Shown: one piece after another, positions 34,396 through 46,819 of the stretch
Layout of the letters: every line of letters begins with the position of its first letter
Position numbering within the stretch: the first letter of the stretch is position 1
Notes under the pieces: model-generated
Databases searched by the model: none
What the model saw: only the letters and a program-made list of their open reading frames with translations
Told to the model about the DNA's origin: nothing
Program-made: the position numbers and the translations under genes
Assembly (NCBI GenBank): GCA_022702545.1
Contig: JAHRBC010000006.1
Location: forward strand, 1,116,001-1,180,000
Direction: 5' to 3'
Length of the DNA: 64,000 nucleotides
DNA from: Phycomyces nitens
Taxonomy: Eukaryota > Mucoromycota > Mucoromycetes > Mucorales > Phycomycetaceae

Positions 34396-35606
34396 ACACT
34401 CATTTTATTGTCTCAATAAACCCACTTTATAAAAACCTATTATTACTATTATCATTATTACTACTACTGTTACTATAATTAATTGCTTGATTGTCTTTGA
34501 TTATGTTATAGTACCACATATGATTTTGGGGGTAAAAATAATGGCGAAATATTATTTTATTGATTGTCATTTTCTTTTTTCTTTTATAAATATAAATATG
34601 TAATATAAATATATGTCTGTGCAGATTGGATTAGCATTCAAGGCTAGACGAAATAAATTCCGTAGACGATGAGCGACTGATATCCAAAGCACCAGCCAGC
34701 CACAAGGACTGGACTGTTTGGTTTATCGTGGGGATGAGTAGCGCAGCAGGGCCTATTGTGTAAGTCTTGCACAAGCTACGACTCTGCTCATGCCCGTAGT
34801 TGAAGCCCAAAAAAATGGCAAGTTTGGTGGCCTATTTAACTGTTTTTTTCTGTTTGGTCGGAGTGAATAAGCATGACTGCGTTGTATTTGTCCAATAAGA
34901 TAAAAGTTAGTTGTGACCGCTAAATCGGTGGCCAAGAAATGAGAAATGAGAAAAAAAAAAGAGAGCAGGGTGAGCTGATGTTTATGGGAGGAATGGCATA
35001 TGTGTAGAACGTGTTGTATGTTTGTATCAATGTAGATAAATATTACAGAATCAAGCAATTGACGCAGGGTATCAATGGTATCAAGGGGTGGTTGACGAAT
35101 ATAAACAAAAAGGCGCTCTTGTATTTATGATTAGGACTGCTTGTAAACAAAAAGGCAATTCTTTTGATATTGATCTCTGTGTTGGAATTGTTGGTATTAA
35201 GAAAAAAAATAAAAGCAAGGACATGCTTCTTGCTATAAAAAAACAACAATAATAATTCTGTTAAACTCTGGTCAATCTGACCAAGACCCCTTGATTGTTT
35301 TTGGAATTTTGAGGCATTTTGCCAGAGATATTAGTAATCAGTGCTTATTCTGCCCAAAGGGGTCCATAAAATCCCTCAAGAGCTCTTTGGTATATGATCA
35401 TCATCTTTTAATTTTTTTTAATTTGTCATACTCTGATGCCAAGGAAAGCACTCCTCCGAAAGATAAGACACAAGGAAGCGGTTGAAATGACCGTATTCCG
35501 GAAACTCAAACAAGGGTTGTACATGAGCAATAGATCTATAAAATGTGAAATGGATCCGTTGTATATATATATGTGACACCTGCCCCTTTTATCATAAATA
35601 GGATAC

Positions 35607-35637
<31 letters not shown>

Positions 35638-35678
35638 AAAGACGTCCGAGCCTCTTTGTCTCCTTTCTTCCTTATGAA
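34396..35678. other. 1.3-kb spacer with one candidate exon
   Basis: Contains a possible coding exon (34635-34759, separate entry). The last 60 bp before the BK channel ATG have a long AT run (35612-35637) ending in TATAAAAG, a plausible TATA box about 40 bp upstream of the ATG. Confidence 0.4.
34635..34759 (+). CDS. Candidate exon of an unrecognised small gene
   Basis: Between an acceptor (ATTAG before 34635) and a GTAAGT donor at 34760 lies an open frame that reads DDERLISKAPASHKDW, then TVWFIVGMSSAAGPIV, with a hydrophobic helix. A following in-frame exon starting at about 34805 would end quickly with a PKKWQVWW-type tail. No start exon was found. It may be part of a small membrane protein gene or a relic. 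Confidence 0.25.
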
Positions 35679-38600
35679 ATGCCCATACGATCGAAACCAA
35701 ATAAACACTCGGACGAAGAAAGTAGTCTTGGGATCGACCAACCGACCTATGGCTCAGTCCAACGCCCACCCTCCCACCTATCCTCCAGCACGGCCTCTAG
35801 CGACGAAAGTGGCTCTCTAAAGGCCAACAGCGATGCCGACGAACCCAGCAGAGCCACGCGCAGAAAGAAAGATAGACTTCAACAACGACACTCTCCGCAC
35901 CAAATATCAAGATTGTCGAGTGTGATTCCAGGCAGCAGTTCTAATGAAGCATCTAATTCAGATCTCGTCTTGCCGGCATTAGATCCAAAGTAATTCACAC
36001 TTTATTTTAATTAGTCAATTAATTAATTAATTATGATTATGATTATGATTATTTATTATTATTAATCTATTTAGAGCCCAAGAGGTCATTGAAGCCATCA
36101 GTCTCTCGAGTCCTCTCGAACAGTTGTTCATGAGACGCTCGAATATCAACCTAAGCACAGTCAGACAAAAATATCGAAAGAGCAGAAGACTTGTTCGGTA
36201 ATAAGAGACATATTGTTCCAGAAACCCCTCTAACTTTGTTTCTCCAGTGACGAAAAGACTGAAGTACTTAGCATCATTCAGAATATCGAGCTGCGTGTCA
36301 GACAGTGCTTTAATTACAATGCCTATATATCGGCAATCAAGGACTTTTTCTTGGCCAATCAAACCATTGTGCTATTTGTACGTTATAAATTAGGCTTTAA
36401 AACCAGCAGCTAGCTAATCAACCTTTTGGTAGGTCTGGCTAGATTTAATGGTAGATCTGATGTTCTGCATGGCCTATCTTGTCGAGATGAAGCAGGAATC
36501 AGATATCAGTCTGGATCCATACTGGCTCTACAAATGGAGATCCTATGATTTGTGGTATTTAAAGCGTCTGAATGGCATGGTTCTTTTTTTTATTTATTAA
36601 AGCATTGCACATGTTATCTAGGTTCTTTTGTCAGATTCTTACAATGTGGAACATGTGTTCTTTTGGCATACGCAAGTAGCTTTGTTATTCGTGTTTGGGC
36701 CATCATTAACACATATTTATAGGCTTCTTTATGACTGGCCACCCGCTGTCTGTCTTTTTTAGTTTCCGGGCCTGTATTGAAGTAACCACGACATTTCCGT
36801 TCCTAGTATCAAATTTTATGGAATATGGCCAATTCTTGTATGGTCAGTCTAACCAACTTTATTGTCGAGATTGTACTTTTAACCCTAGTAAAATAGTTCC
36901 CTATTTTCTCAGAAGCTGGGTGCTTCTATTGCGCATAAAAAGTGCCATGAAGATCAGGACCAATTTACAAATGACAGGTAAATAATAATAATTAAAATAA
37001 TTAAAATAAAAAATAAAAATAAAAATAAAAAAATAAAAAAAAATCCCTCACTGCACATGATTCACTCGTATTGTTCAATAGACAAGCCCGTAGACCCCCT
37101 CAATACAAAGCTCATACATTTGATTGGTACTCTGGTTGTACTCCTGTACAACGGCATGTCTGCCTTTCAGTATTGTGAAGTGACATTTGGAGCAAACAAT
37201 TATACGATTCTTGAATCATTGTAAGCAATAATTAATTACAAGAAAACAAAAAGAAAAGAAGGTTTCTAAAAAATTCAATAATAATAATAGATACGTCGTC
37301 ATGGTTACCTTGTCCACGGTTGGATATGGCGGTATGAAGCATTATTTCTAGATTAGGCATGGGTAACAATAGTAGTATATTAAACTCCATGGTTGCCATA
37401 GATATTACACCAAACACTCAGGCCAGCCGTATCATCATGATGGCCCTCATCGTCATATCCCTTGCAGTCCTTCCTAGTCTCATTGCTGGGGTATTGGACA
37501 CTCTTCGCAAACAGAGCGGTAAGGCATCACCAACCGATCAATATTATCCATCTAATCTAATCTCTTCACTAGACGGGGGCGGCCATGTTGGGAGAGGCGC
37601 AATTCCTTTTATTCTTATTGTTGGCTCCTTTACGACCGAGCAGGCCATTGCGATTCTCGATGGATTTCTCAATGTGGTAAGTAGCTGGTTTGTAGATACG
37701 AAAACTAGATATTAACAAAAATTTCTGATAGGAGAACGCAGAGTCCCATCTCAGTGTCATATTTCTGGATAATAACCCGCCCACGGAAGAACTCAAGCTT
37801 ATGGAAAGAAATTCCATGTGGGGCCATCGTGTCCAGTTTTTACATGGATCTGTCTTGGTATTGTACAATTGTTTTTGTTGTTGTTAAACAATCATACTTA
37901 ACCCTTTCTATGTATGTAGAGCGACGATACTCTGAAGAGAGTAGTAAGTTTATTATTGGCGGTGTACACGCAAATTGCTAATATTATTTATAGCAAGCCC
38001 GGTATGCAAAGGCTATCTTCACTGTATCTGGTAAAATTCCTAAACAGAGGTCTAGCCGAGACCTTTTTTTTTCAATCTTTTCTTGATAACTCATATCAGC
38101 TCCCCCTTAGATCAACATGCTACTGATCCGGGAAAGGAGGACGAAAGAAACACGGTACGACTATGGTCCATCTTTTGCTACACCGTCAGCAACAATGTTC
38201 CCATCTATACCTATAATCTGTCGCCCAGTACCGCAGTATACCAGAAAGTAGCCAAAGAGGTCATTTGTGTACGTGAATTTAAGCAGCATTTGCTGGCTAT
38301 GAACTGCCGTTGCCGTGGCGCATCTACCCTCATGACCAACCTACTTCATCAACGAGAGCCTATGAATGTCTATGATGAACCATGGCAGGCTCAGTTTGGT
38401 AAATACACAATAAGATGGGCCCAATGTTCTCAACAATTTCTTCTTCTTTTTTTTCATATGTAGATGATGGCTCATGTAATGAGATTTATATGGAGTCTCC
38501 AATCGACTGCTTTATAGGCCGGAACTTTGGGCATGTCGCTTGGGTAAAGTACAGTTGATTTCAATAGCAAACTTATCCCAGTATTATCAATAGTTGCTCT

Positions 38601-40412
38601 TTAAAGAATGCCAGATCATACTGTTTGCTATAAAGACACGCGTTGAAGAGAGTGATGATTGTGAAATTATCTTGAACCCTTGCAACAACTATATAATCAA
38701 ACACGACGATATCTGTGTCTATATAGCCGAGAGTCCCAAGGAAGTAGCCGATATCAAGTATCTTGTAAGTCCAAAATGGTCTGCCAAGCCCCCTTTTTTT
38801 TTGTTTAATTGTAAACCAACAAAAATATCTCTAGCGTCCAGAGTATGTCGACAAGGTCATTAGCGCCCTGAAGCTTAACCGAAATAAGGATTTCGCTCAA
38901 AGTGCCGACAATCTATCGCCTGCTGATGGTATTAAAGAAAAGACAAACTGCTCATCAAATACACTCCAGCCTGGAGAATTTTCGTTTCCCATGAAGCTGC
39001 CTACACTTCCTGCCCGTCCATCGATGACCCAACGATCAACCCCATCATTTGACTCCTTTAGTTCCTACCAATGGACTGCCGGGACTACCCAGCAAAACTA
39101 CCGCATCCTCAAACTCCCTCCCTCCAGACACGCCATGATCACTGGGCGGCGAGCAATGATTGCCAGACTGGGTCACACATCAACTAGTCCTACCGAAGAC
39201 ACATCTCTGCCCCAGTGCTATCTCCTGGATGAGTACGCACAGCAAAAAGATGTAATGATCACCGACACAAACACCATCAACAACCATGTCCTTGTCTGTC
39301 TCCACCGCGAAGTCATCAATATCTTCAAGTTTGTCTACAATATGAGGTAGGTTTCTGTGTACCTCAACACAATCTAACTTTAAAGATCTCCCACCATAAA
39401 CCCAGAGGATTTGCAGGACATTGTGTTTCTGTGTCAAAAACCGCCCAAACCCAAAACATTCGATCTGATCAGCATGTTTCCCCGCGTATTCTTCATGGTC
39501 GTAAGTTCTTGATCTTCTATATTGACCCCCCAAAAACTAAGCCATTCTTAAAGGGAAACTGCAGACATCCGGATGATCTTTTGCGTGCTGGTGTCAAGAG
39601 AGCAAAACAGGTTGTCGTGATGAGGTAAATAGAGACAGCCATCTTGAAAAAAAAATAAGTCGTATATTCTAACTGCTTGGCAGTGAAAAGGAATGTCTTG
39701 ATCAGTACGAAAGGAATTCTGATAGTCCGGCAGTGTAAGTTTTGATTGATTATATTTATACAATCGCTAAAAGGCTCCTCTATATAGAATGACAAGCCAT
39801 ATTCTTGATCTCTTGCTACAAGAAAGACCCAAGGATTCGTATACAATTGTAAACCTGAGTAAGTTTCATGACCATCATTAGTAGTAGTAATCTTGTCCCT
39901 AACCTCGAGTTTTCTTTTTTTTTGCAGTCGAAAAATCAAATATAAAATACATGCATCTCCTACAAGGAAAAGACGTTGCTGAAGAAATCGATGTGTTCTA
40001 TACCCCAGCATATGCTGCTGGCGACGTTGTGGCCGACAGTTTGATCAGCAATGTTCTTCTTAGCCAGACATACTACAAACCCGACATTGTGTCTGTCCTG
40101 AAGAGTTTGTGTGGCATGCCGAGTGTCAATTTTGATTCTTCTCCGGGCCAGATAGTCAATAATTCAGATATCAAGACCCAATTCCTGACCAGCATTCTTC
40201 TTCCCGAGATGTTTATCGGCAAGCCATTCGTGTCTCTGTTTGAAACTCTCTTGCTTGACCATGGCGTACTACCAATGGGTCTCTTGCGTGCCACAGACGA
40301 AGTATTTGGAAACGAGTTGCCGTTTGTGTATGCCAATCCTGTCCCGTCTCTGATTCTAAAGGAAACAGACATGGTATACATCTTGGCCTCACCCGGATGG
40401 TCCTTTGACTAG
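35679..40412 (+). CDS. Slo1/BK-type (calcium-activated) potassium channel alpha subunit
   Basis: Twenty-two exons give 1,128 residues in frame: 35679-35989, 36075-36197, 36248-36377, 36433-36554, 36622-36675, 36763-36977, 37082-37220, 37291-37331, 37402-37518, 37573-37676, 37732-37857, 37920-37943, 37994-38030, 38111-38398, 38464-38543, 38594-38764, 38835-39346, 39386-39500, 39554-39624, 39684-39734, 39788-39858, 39928-40412. After a Ser-rich N-terminus come S1 (VWLDLMVDLMFCMAYL), S2, S3, S4 with FLRSWVLLLRI, S5 and a pore with the K+ filter TVGYGD (about 374-379, split by an intron), then S6. RCK1 shows IPFILIVGSFTTEQAI and the BK-specific VICVREFKQHLLAMNCRCRG; RCK2 ends with YTPAYAAGDVVADSLISN. 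No S0 helix is evident. The acidic calcium bowl is replaced by QGKDVAEEIDV. The 54-nt intron 37519-37572 is in frame and could be retained. Confidence 0.88.
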
Positions 40413-40812
40413 TCACAGAAAATATATATATATCTATATCTATATCAAAAAAGAAGTTGTATTCTGCATTGCAAGCCCTGTTTTTTCTTCTTCGTTATCT
40501 TTCTTTCTTTCTTGTTCTTTATATTATTTGTTTATTTGCTTTTATTTTTTGTTTTTTTTATTTGTTTGATAGATTATACCCCCACTCTTTTTAAAAAGGG
40601 AATAAAGGAGTCCGTTGTTTGTTTTAATGTTTGTTTCAAGGCAGTACTTTGGATATTCTAAGTGTCAAGACATATTTAAACATGTCACTATAGAAACCAA
40701 AAAATAATAATTTTTGACTGGATATATAGATTAACAAATATTTACGAGACAATCATACATATATATATAAGTATATATATATATATAATGCCTTGTCGCA
40801 ATATTCCTACAC
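40413..40812. other. Convergent 3' spacer BK channel / INTS11
   Basis: AT runs at 40424-40446 and 40758-40787, and a TTTC/TTTA-rich tract at 40496-40570. No gene is seen. Confidence 0.45.
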
Positions 40813-42706
40813 TTAGCTGTTCTCTAGCTCTGTGTGGAGTTCCATGTTGATAGCACCCAGAACCATGTTTGCAAGGCTCTCGTCGACTGATTCCCATCTA
40901 ATGACAATATTGGCCCGATCGACCCCCACACTGACCGTCCGTGCAATGATCTTTTCCTGGGTACGTTCAACAACCACTGCTGACTCGAGTATGTGTGTGA
41001 TCTTGGAGTATAGTCTCTCGAGTACCTCTGCAGGACCAAGGGTATCTGTGCAGCGCCACTTCTTTTGAACATGGAACCAGAGTTCGTGCTGGGCTTCCTT
41101 TTTCTCGTGTTTGGGATCAATGATTTCGATCTTGAGAGGTTCGTTCTTGTCTGTGCCCTGGGTAACCCGAGCAAGACCATGGAACGGAATGTTCTGGCGA
41201 GGCTGTGGAGGTGTCGACTGCTCTGAGGGCTGTGCCAAGAGGGTCTTGAGATATGCAGAGCTGATCTTGGCAGACATGGTATGGTTGGTAGGGATACTGA
41301 TCGTCACACCGTTGGGTGGGTTGTAGCATTCGATTCCAAATTCACTGACAATCTTGCTCTTGAGAAACTCCATTGCCTGTCGTTCGCCATGGACAAGCAC
41401 CACATTGCGCGGTTCACAGTGACGAATGAGTTGCATGATTCCCTTGGCGTCTGCATGGGCACTAAAGGAGAGGTTGCTGACCTGGAGATTGACTTCAACC
41501 TTTGTAAATCGGTCAATCTCAATGTTCTTTCGGCCCTGGAGAACCTGGTGGCCAATGGTGCCTGCGACACAGAAACCTGGCATGACCACCATATTGAGAG
41601 GATCTGGTCCCCATTTCTTAAAGACCTCAAGAGACGTGCCTTGATGCAACATGCCTGGGGTAGCAAACAAGACCATGGCACCCTTGTTACTCACAAACTG
41701 GCGGTCCCATGGCTCGATATGCTTGAATTCAAACATGTTACGCTCCACAAATGTGCTCTTGATCTTTTGGTTTGTCCAGTTGATAAATAGCTTATAGTAC
41801 TGGGTTGCTCTCTCTGTCAGACCAGCAGAAAAATATATTGGGACCTTGAGACCCATACGTTCCCAATAGGCATCGATCAAGATACACAGTTCCTGAGCAC
41901 GACCAAGCGCAAACACGGGAATGAGGACCTTTCCACCCTTGAGAACACACGCATGGACCTTTTTGAGAAAATCTCTCTCACGAGATCGCTTTGAATCGCG
42001 AATTGTGGTGCCATATGTACTCTCAGTAATCAGAACATCCGGTCTGACCTTATCGATCCAGGCCGAACCAAGATGTCGATCGGGGGTCATGTTGTAATCA
42101 CCTGTATAGACGACCGATTCTTCGCCTACTCGGACATAGAACATGGCCGCACCCAGGACATGCCCGGCATAGTATGCCTTGATCTCTATATCAGCATCGA
42201 CCTGGATTGTTTGGTGCAGACTAATTGGTGTCACTTTTTTCATGCACTGTTTGATCATGTCAGAAGTAAAGAAGTTGGTTTCGCCCTTTTTCTCTACTGC
42301 AATCTTGCGATAGTCTTCTAATAGGATAGGACAGATGGCTTTGGTGGGATGGGTCATGTAGATTGGGCCATCATAGCCACACATTTCAGTGAAATGGGGA
42401 AGTGCACCACAGTGGTCAAGGTGGAAATGACTAATGATCACTGCATCCAACACTTCTGTAAATTCAGCTGTTTTTGAAATGTAACTAAAGTCTGGAAATC
42501 TCCTCTCGTCATTGAATCCCATGTGCATTCCTGTCTTGATTGTATAAGTGTTTGTGGGCCCGAGGAATCAAGATTTTGGAGGGAGGGGGTTTTTTTTTAC
42601 CGCAATCAAACATGATGTTCTTTCCACCAATCGTGACCACAATACAGCTTCTACCCACATCCTGGCCTATTGTTGGTCCCGTTAAGCTTCTTTAAAGACC
42701 TTGATG

Positions 42707-42740
<34 letters not shown>

Positions 42741-42775
42741 ATACCTGCACCCAATGGAACCAACCGAATTGTCAT
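40813..42775 (-). CDS. INTS11: Integrator complex endonuclease subunit 11 (metallo-beta-lactamase/beta-CASP)
   Basis: Exons (minus) 42775-42745, 42666-42601 and 42530-40813 encode 604 residues (human INTS11 is 600). It is the RNA endonuclease of Integrator, cleaving snRNA precursors and nascent transcripts at stalled polymerase. Distinction from CPSF73 is clear: the block [19 protein letters not shown] is INTS11-type. Zinc ligands seen: HFHLDH (67-72), the [12 protein letters not shown] histidine, [14 protein letters not shown], and in the beta-CASP half [25 protein letters not shown] and VLVHGERQ. The C-terminal ~150 residues match the INTS11 CTD that pairs with INTS9. All catalytic residues look intact. 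Intron 1 is mostly a (GT)n run. Confidence 0.93.
42708..42739. repeat. (GT)16 microsatellite in INTS11 intron 1
   Basis: An uninterrupted GT run of about 32 bp (CA on the gene's strand) between the first two coding exons. Confidence 0.95.
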
Positions 42776-43719
42776 TTGTAGGATTTCTATATTTACAAAT
42801 CTTTAAAAAAAATCAAGACGCTTGAAAACAATGGATGCTTCGTCTGTCGCGTTCCTGTGACTGTTGCCAAACTCTTGACAGAAATATAAAAGATATGGAT
42901 TTTTTTTTATTACTATGAAATACTTTAAATGGCCTTGGTAACTATGATGGCCACATAATGTCTTTCTTCTATTGACTCTCGAGGGCCTCTAGGAAGGGGG
43001 GAGGCTAACAGCTAATCCGATGTTGTGCCGATCAACAACGTACCTCTGACTTTATTCGGCCTGAGCGGGTCAAGCATCCGAAAGTGGTACCAAGACTTGT
43101 TTAATAATAAAAAAACAGCTTGTCTTTGTGGTGCAGAGGCCAGAGATTCCAAAGAATAAGAAGAACAAGAAATAAAAGAATAAAATTGTGTTGGATATTT
43201 GCAAGGAGGTTTTTAATAGTTTGGACCTGTTTCTTTATTCTCTATAGGTTATTCTTGACCAATTGTCAAGGTGCACCAAAAGCTACACAGGTGCTCTCTA
43301 CGGGTTTCGGAAACAACATGGTAATACAGGCCATTTTTCTTTGATAGAATGCACGGTCATAATTAAGCTTATTGTCAGTTTCAACGCAGACGAAAGAGTG
43401 GTGGTTGTCTCGAGACAAATGTCTTGCGTCTTGCAAGAACAGAATCGAGGTTAGAAAATAGTGTTATTATTATTGTTATTTGGAGTCCAACAAAGAATAC
43501 TATTGGTCTGTCGAACAATAACGGCTTGATCTTCCATTGAGCTCTTCAAGGGTTGATTGTATAATATTATATACATATATATATATATATATATATAGAA
43601 AGAAAGAGTTGGAATCTCTTGCTCATGCTCTTTAAACTCCTCTTTTTCTCTTTCTCTTTCTCTCCTTCTCTTTCTCTTTCAAAAAGCAAATATATATATA
43701 TATATATATAAATCAAAAC
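42776..43719. promoter_or_regulatory. Divergent promoter region INTS11 / Sel1-repeat gene
   Basis: 944 bp between head-to-head starts. Near the Sel1 gene there is a long AT run (43572-43597), then a TCTTTC-rich tract (43644-43683) and another AT run just before the ATG at 43720. Pyrimidine tracts of this kind are common just upstream of fungal transcription starts. No specific site is assigned and no convincing ORF. Confidence 0.4.
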
Positions 43720-45662
43720 ATGTCTCTAGACACCCTCACCTCCACACCCCAAAACCTATTCTTGCTGGCCGAAAAGAACCTATGGGGTCTCGATGATTAT
43801 CCGGTCAATAGTCGACAGGCATTTCTATTGATCCAACAAGCAGCCGCTGTCAACTACCCTGAAGCACAGGCCCTACTTGGCTTTTGTTTCGAGTTTGGAA
43901 TAGGATGCAAAAAAGAGCTTGGGATTGCTGAAGAATGCTATCAGAAATCGATTCGAAACGCACACCATAATTCTGACACTTGTATCCTTATGCTGGCAAC
44001 CCTTCGACTCGTCTCTGTCCTAAAGCACAAACACCGAGGAACAACCAAGAAGCACCGAGAGATCTCTCAGCTATCGGCACAAATGAATATTAAAAAAGGA
44101 TGTGCCTTGAGTTGGCTGCTACGAACTGCAGAGAAATACAACTGTGCTGCAAGTCAGTTTTGTCTGGGGGAATCCTACCACGATGGAATAGCTGTCTCCA
44201 AGAATCCCGAAAAGGCTTTCAAGTGGTACAGCAAAAGTGCTCGCCAAGGACTTTCACGGGCCCAAGTTGTCCTGGGCCATTGTTACAAAGAAGGCTTTGC
44301 TACCCAAAAGGACTGTCGAAAAAGCATGGCATGGTATCAGCTAGCAGTAGTCCAGGGCGACCCAGAAGCAATCTACAGTGTTGGTTGTTGTTATTCCAAC
44401 GGTATTGGGGTACCTCTGGATCCACAAATGGCATTCAAGTGGTTTAAAAGGGCAGCAGAATTGGATTATACACTAGCTCAGAGTGCAATCGGTAGCTGCT
44501 ACATCAACGGAATTGGCGTCGAGAGAGACCAAGAGCTTGGCTTCAGATGGTTCAGTCTTTCAGCAGAGCAGGGATATGCATGGGCTCAGTTTTACCTTGG
44601 AATCTGCTATCAAAAGGGGTCTGGAGTTGGTATCGATAAAGCAATGGCTGTTCACTGGTATAAAAAGGCAGCTACCCAGGGGCAGTCCATGGCACAACAC
44701 AACCTCGGCTTCTGCTATCAGAATGGCCTCGGGGTCCCCAAGAACCCAACAAAAGCCATCAGATGGTATAGCCGGGCAGCAGCCCAAGACAATGTAGCCG
44801 CCTTTCATTCACTTGGCTACTGTTACGAGAATGGAATTGGATTTGGTGTAGATGCCCTAAAGGCAGTGCATTGGTACAAGTGTTGTGCCGAGCTTGATTA
44901 TCCTCCCGGACTGGTTTCGCTTGGATTCTGCTATGGTGAAGGTATTGGTGTCGAGCGAGACACCAAGGAGGCCATAAAGTGCTTCCATCGTGCTGCCAAT
45001 CTAGGAAGTGCGACTGCACAGAACTTTATTGGGTTTGCATATGAAAAAGGCCTCTGTGTTCACAGGGATATGAAGAGGGCTGTCGAATGGTACTTGAAGG
45101 CGGCCCAGCAAAACTACCCAGTGTCTCAGTGTAATATTGGCTATTGCTATTCAAATGGCCTTGGATTTGACAAGCCAGATCAGAATATGGCTGTTTACTG
45201 GTACTCAAAGTCGGCCCACCAAGGAAATGCGCGTGCACAATGGAAGTATGGCGTCCATCTGTTGAGTGGCAGGGGGGTCAGGAGGAACTCGAGGCTGGCC
45301 TTTGAATATTTTGTAAAGGCAGCCAAGCAAGGACTCGTAAAGGCCCAGTATTATCTTGGCCAATGCTATGAGATTGGACTGGGTACTTCTGTTGACTTTA
45401 GCCAGGCAATTGCATGGTACGAACGAGCAACGCTTGTAAGTCCTCAATGACCATCTTTTATGTATCTTTTTTATAAACTTGCTTTCTGTTTTGTTTTTCT
45501 GCATAGGCTGGCTGCCAGAAATCAGGAATACGATATAATCTCTTGTTGCGCACCTTCCAAGAGGCTGGTCCTCATAGAAGCGAGTTTTGGGCAAACGATG
45601 GAAGCCCTAGATGTCTTGGGCTCTCAATAGGGGTCTTGAGCCATGCAGCACCGGCTGCCTAG
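43720..45662 (+). CDS. Sel1-like repeat (SLR/TPR-like) protein
   Basis: Exons 43720-45435 and 45507-45662 give 623 residues. From about residue 135 it consists of some twelve or thirteen Sel1 repeats of ~36 residues with the pattern A-x-x-x-L-G-x-C-Y-x-x-G-x-G-V-x-x-D-x-x-x-A-x-x-W-Y, e.g. YAWAQFYLGICYQKGSGVGI and AAFHSLGYCYENGIGFGVD. Each forms a helical hairpin, so the protein is a superhelical scaffold. Fungal relatives include Skt5/Chs4 chitin synthase activators and Hrd3; this one has no signal peptide, membrane segment or CaaX end, so it is more likely a cytosolic adaptor. The Leu/Tyr-rich first 60 residues look like a further degenerate repeat. Confidence 0.85.
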
Positions 45663-45963
45663 ATTAATGAATGTTTGAATTGGCGAGTATATATTGTTAT
45701 GGTGTCAAGATATCCAACCAAGAATATTATTGAAACCATATGTTAATTACTATTTTTTAGCCTCAAGATTCCTTTGTGCTTTCAAAGGAGTTGTCAGGAT
45801 TGTTAATACTTTCAATTGAACCATGAAAGATCCAACCAAAATATATAAATATGTATATAAATATGTATATATAAATATATACAAACAAAAAAAAGCAAGT
45901 CATGGCCTCAGGGCAGTAGTATATACACATATAATTCTCTTTCTTTCACTTGAACATCTTTCA
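45663..45963. other. Short spacer
   Basis: AT-rich with a TATAAATATG tandem at 45841-45880. No gene seen. Confidence 0.4.
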
Positions 45964-46447
45964 ATGGCTGTCGTACTGCCCTTTATACTTGTGGGCGCAC
46001 CAGTGGGCTACCTTACTTGGTCGGCCGTATTTGAGACCGTCGACCACAAAGTGAGCCAGCTCATTAGCCACCAAGCTCCAGGTTGGTCTTTAAGCTTTGG
46101 TAGAATATATACATATATACATATATGTATATATGTATATAAATGGATGTTTTGGTTGTCTAAAAAAAACAAACTATTGTTCAGCTGCGTCTCCGTCGGG
46201 TGTAGGCTCAGTGTGTGGTGTGCTTGGCTCGAGTGTGCTTTTGACCAAAGCGTTGTTGGGGCCAAATACACGCCATCGACTATTCTTTGCACCTCCTCCT
46301 CCAAACACTTCTTTGAGGCTGTCTACCCTATACAAAGGACTTGAATTTCTGTTGAGAGGTGCTGGAGTGTTTTATGGTGCGGCTGCTGCGGGCGCAACTA
46401 CTGGACGGCTCAGTAGTAGTAGTAGTGTGTCTGTTAAAAAGGATTAA
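45964..46447 (+). CDS. Small hydrophobic protein of unknown function, 126 aa
   Basis: Exons 45964-46081 and 46185-46447 join across a GTTGGT..CAG intron. The N-terminus MAVVLPFILVGAPVGYLTW is a likely membrane anchor or uncleaved signal; a second moderately hydrophobic part (LLRGAGVFYGAAAAGATTG) is near the C-terminus, which ends in a Ser run and KKD. The middle has Gly/Ser/Val- and Pro-rich parts (FFAPPPPNTSLR). Two hydrophobic ends and a short loop suggest a small organelle membrane protein. I do not recognise a family. The donor GTTGGT is weak, so the join is uncertain. Confidence 0.5.
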
Positions 46448-46819
46448 ATAAATGCAATTTATCATGTAAATTTCAATTTTTTATTGTTTTTTTTTTTTAA
46501 TATTTATTATTTGCTATTCATCAACCGCCGCACTTCTGCGGGTCGGAGTCGACAAGGCCCGGAAGAGTTGGCGTGAGAGAGGCAAGAGCTGAGGGGTAAA
46601 AATTGGCCCCGTCTGGCCTACCGAGACTCCTTCCTTTCCAATCATGTATGTATCCGTCTCATTACCTATGATCCATGCAACATCAAGGATGGACTATTAG
46701 ACGATAAGAGTCCACCATTAGATGGATGGATGAATGGATGAATCAATGAATTGAAAAAGAAAAAAAAGAAAAAACCCCCTCCTCAAACTGATTTGTATCT
46801 TGTTCTTATAGCTGTCACT
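46448..46819. other. Promoter/5' region of eS7
   Basis: Contains homopolymer T at 46486-46497 and a TTCTTATAG|CTGTCACT acceptor-like site eight bases before the eS7 ATG, suggesting an intron in the 5' UTR. No coding signal. Confidence 0.35.

Noticed and set aside
36731..36762. Alternative 5' extension of BK exon 6 with an MTGHPLSVFF reading
   Set aside because: The frame does not join to exon 5; the acceptor at 36762 keeps frame and matches the S2-S3 region.
38083..38110. BK exon 14 starting at the first acceptor (38099)
   Set aside because: It joins out of frame or meets a stop; the acceptor at 38110 (CCTTAG) gives the correct DQHATDP reading.
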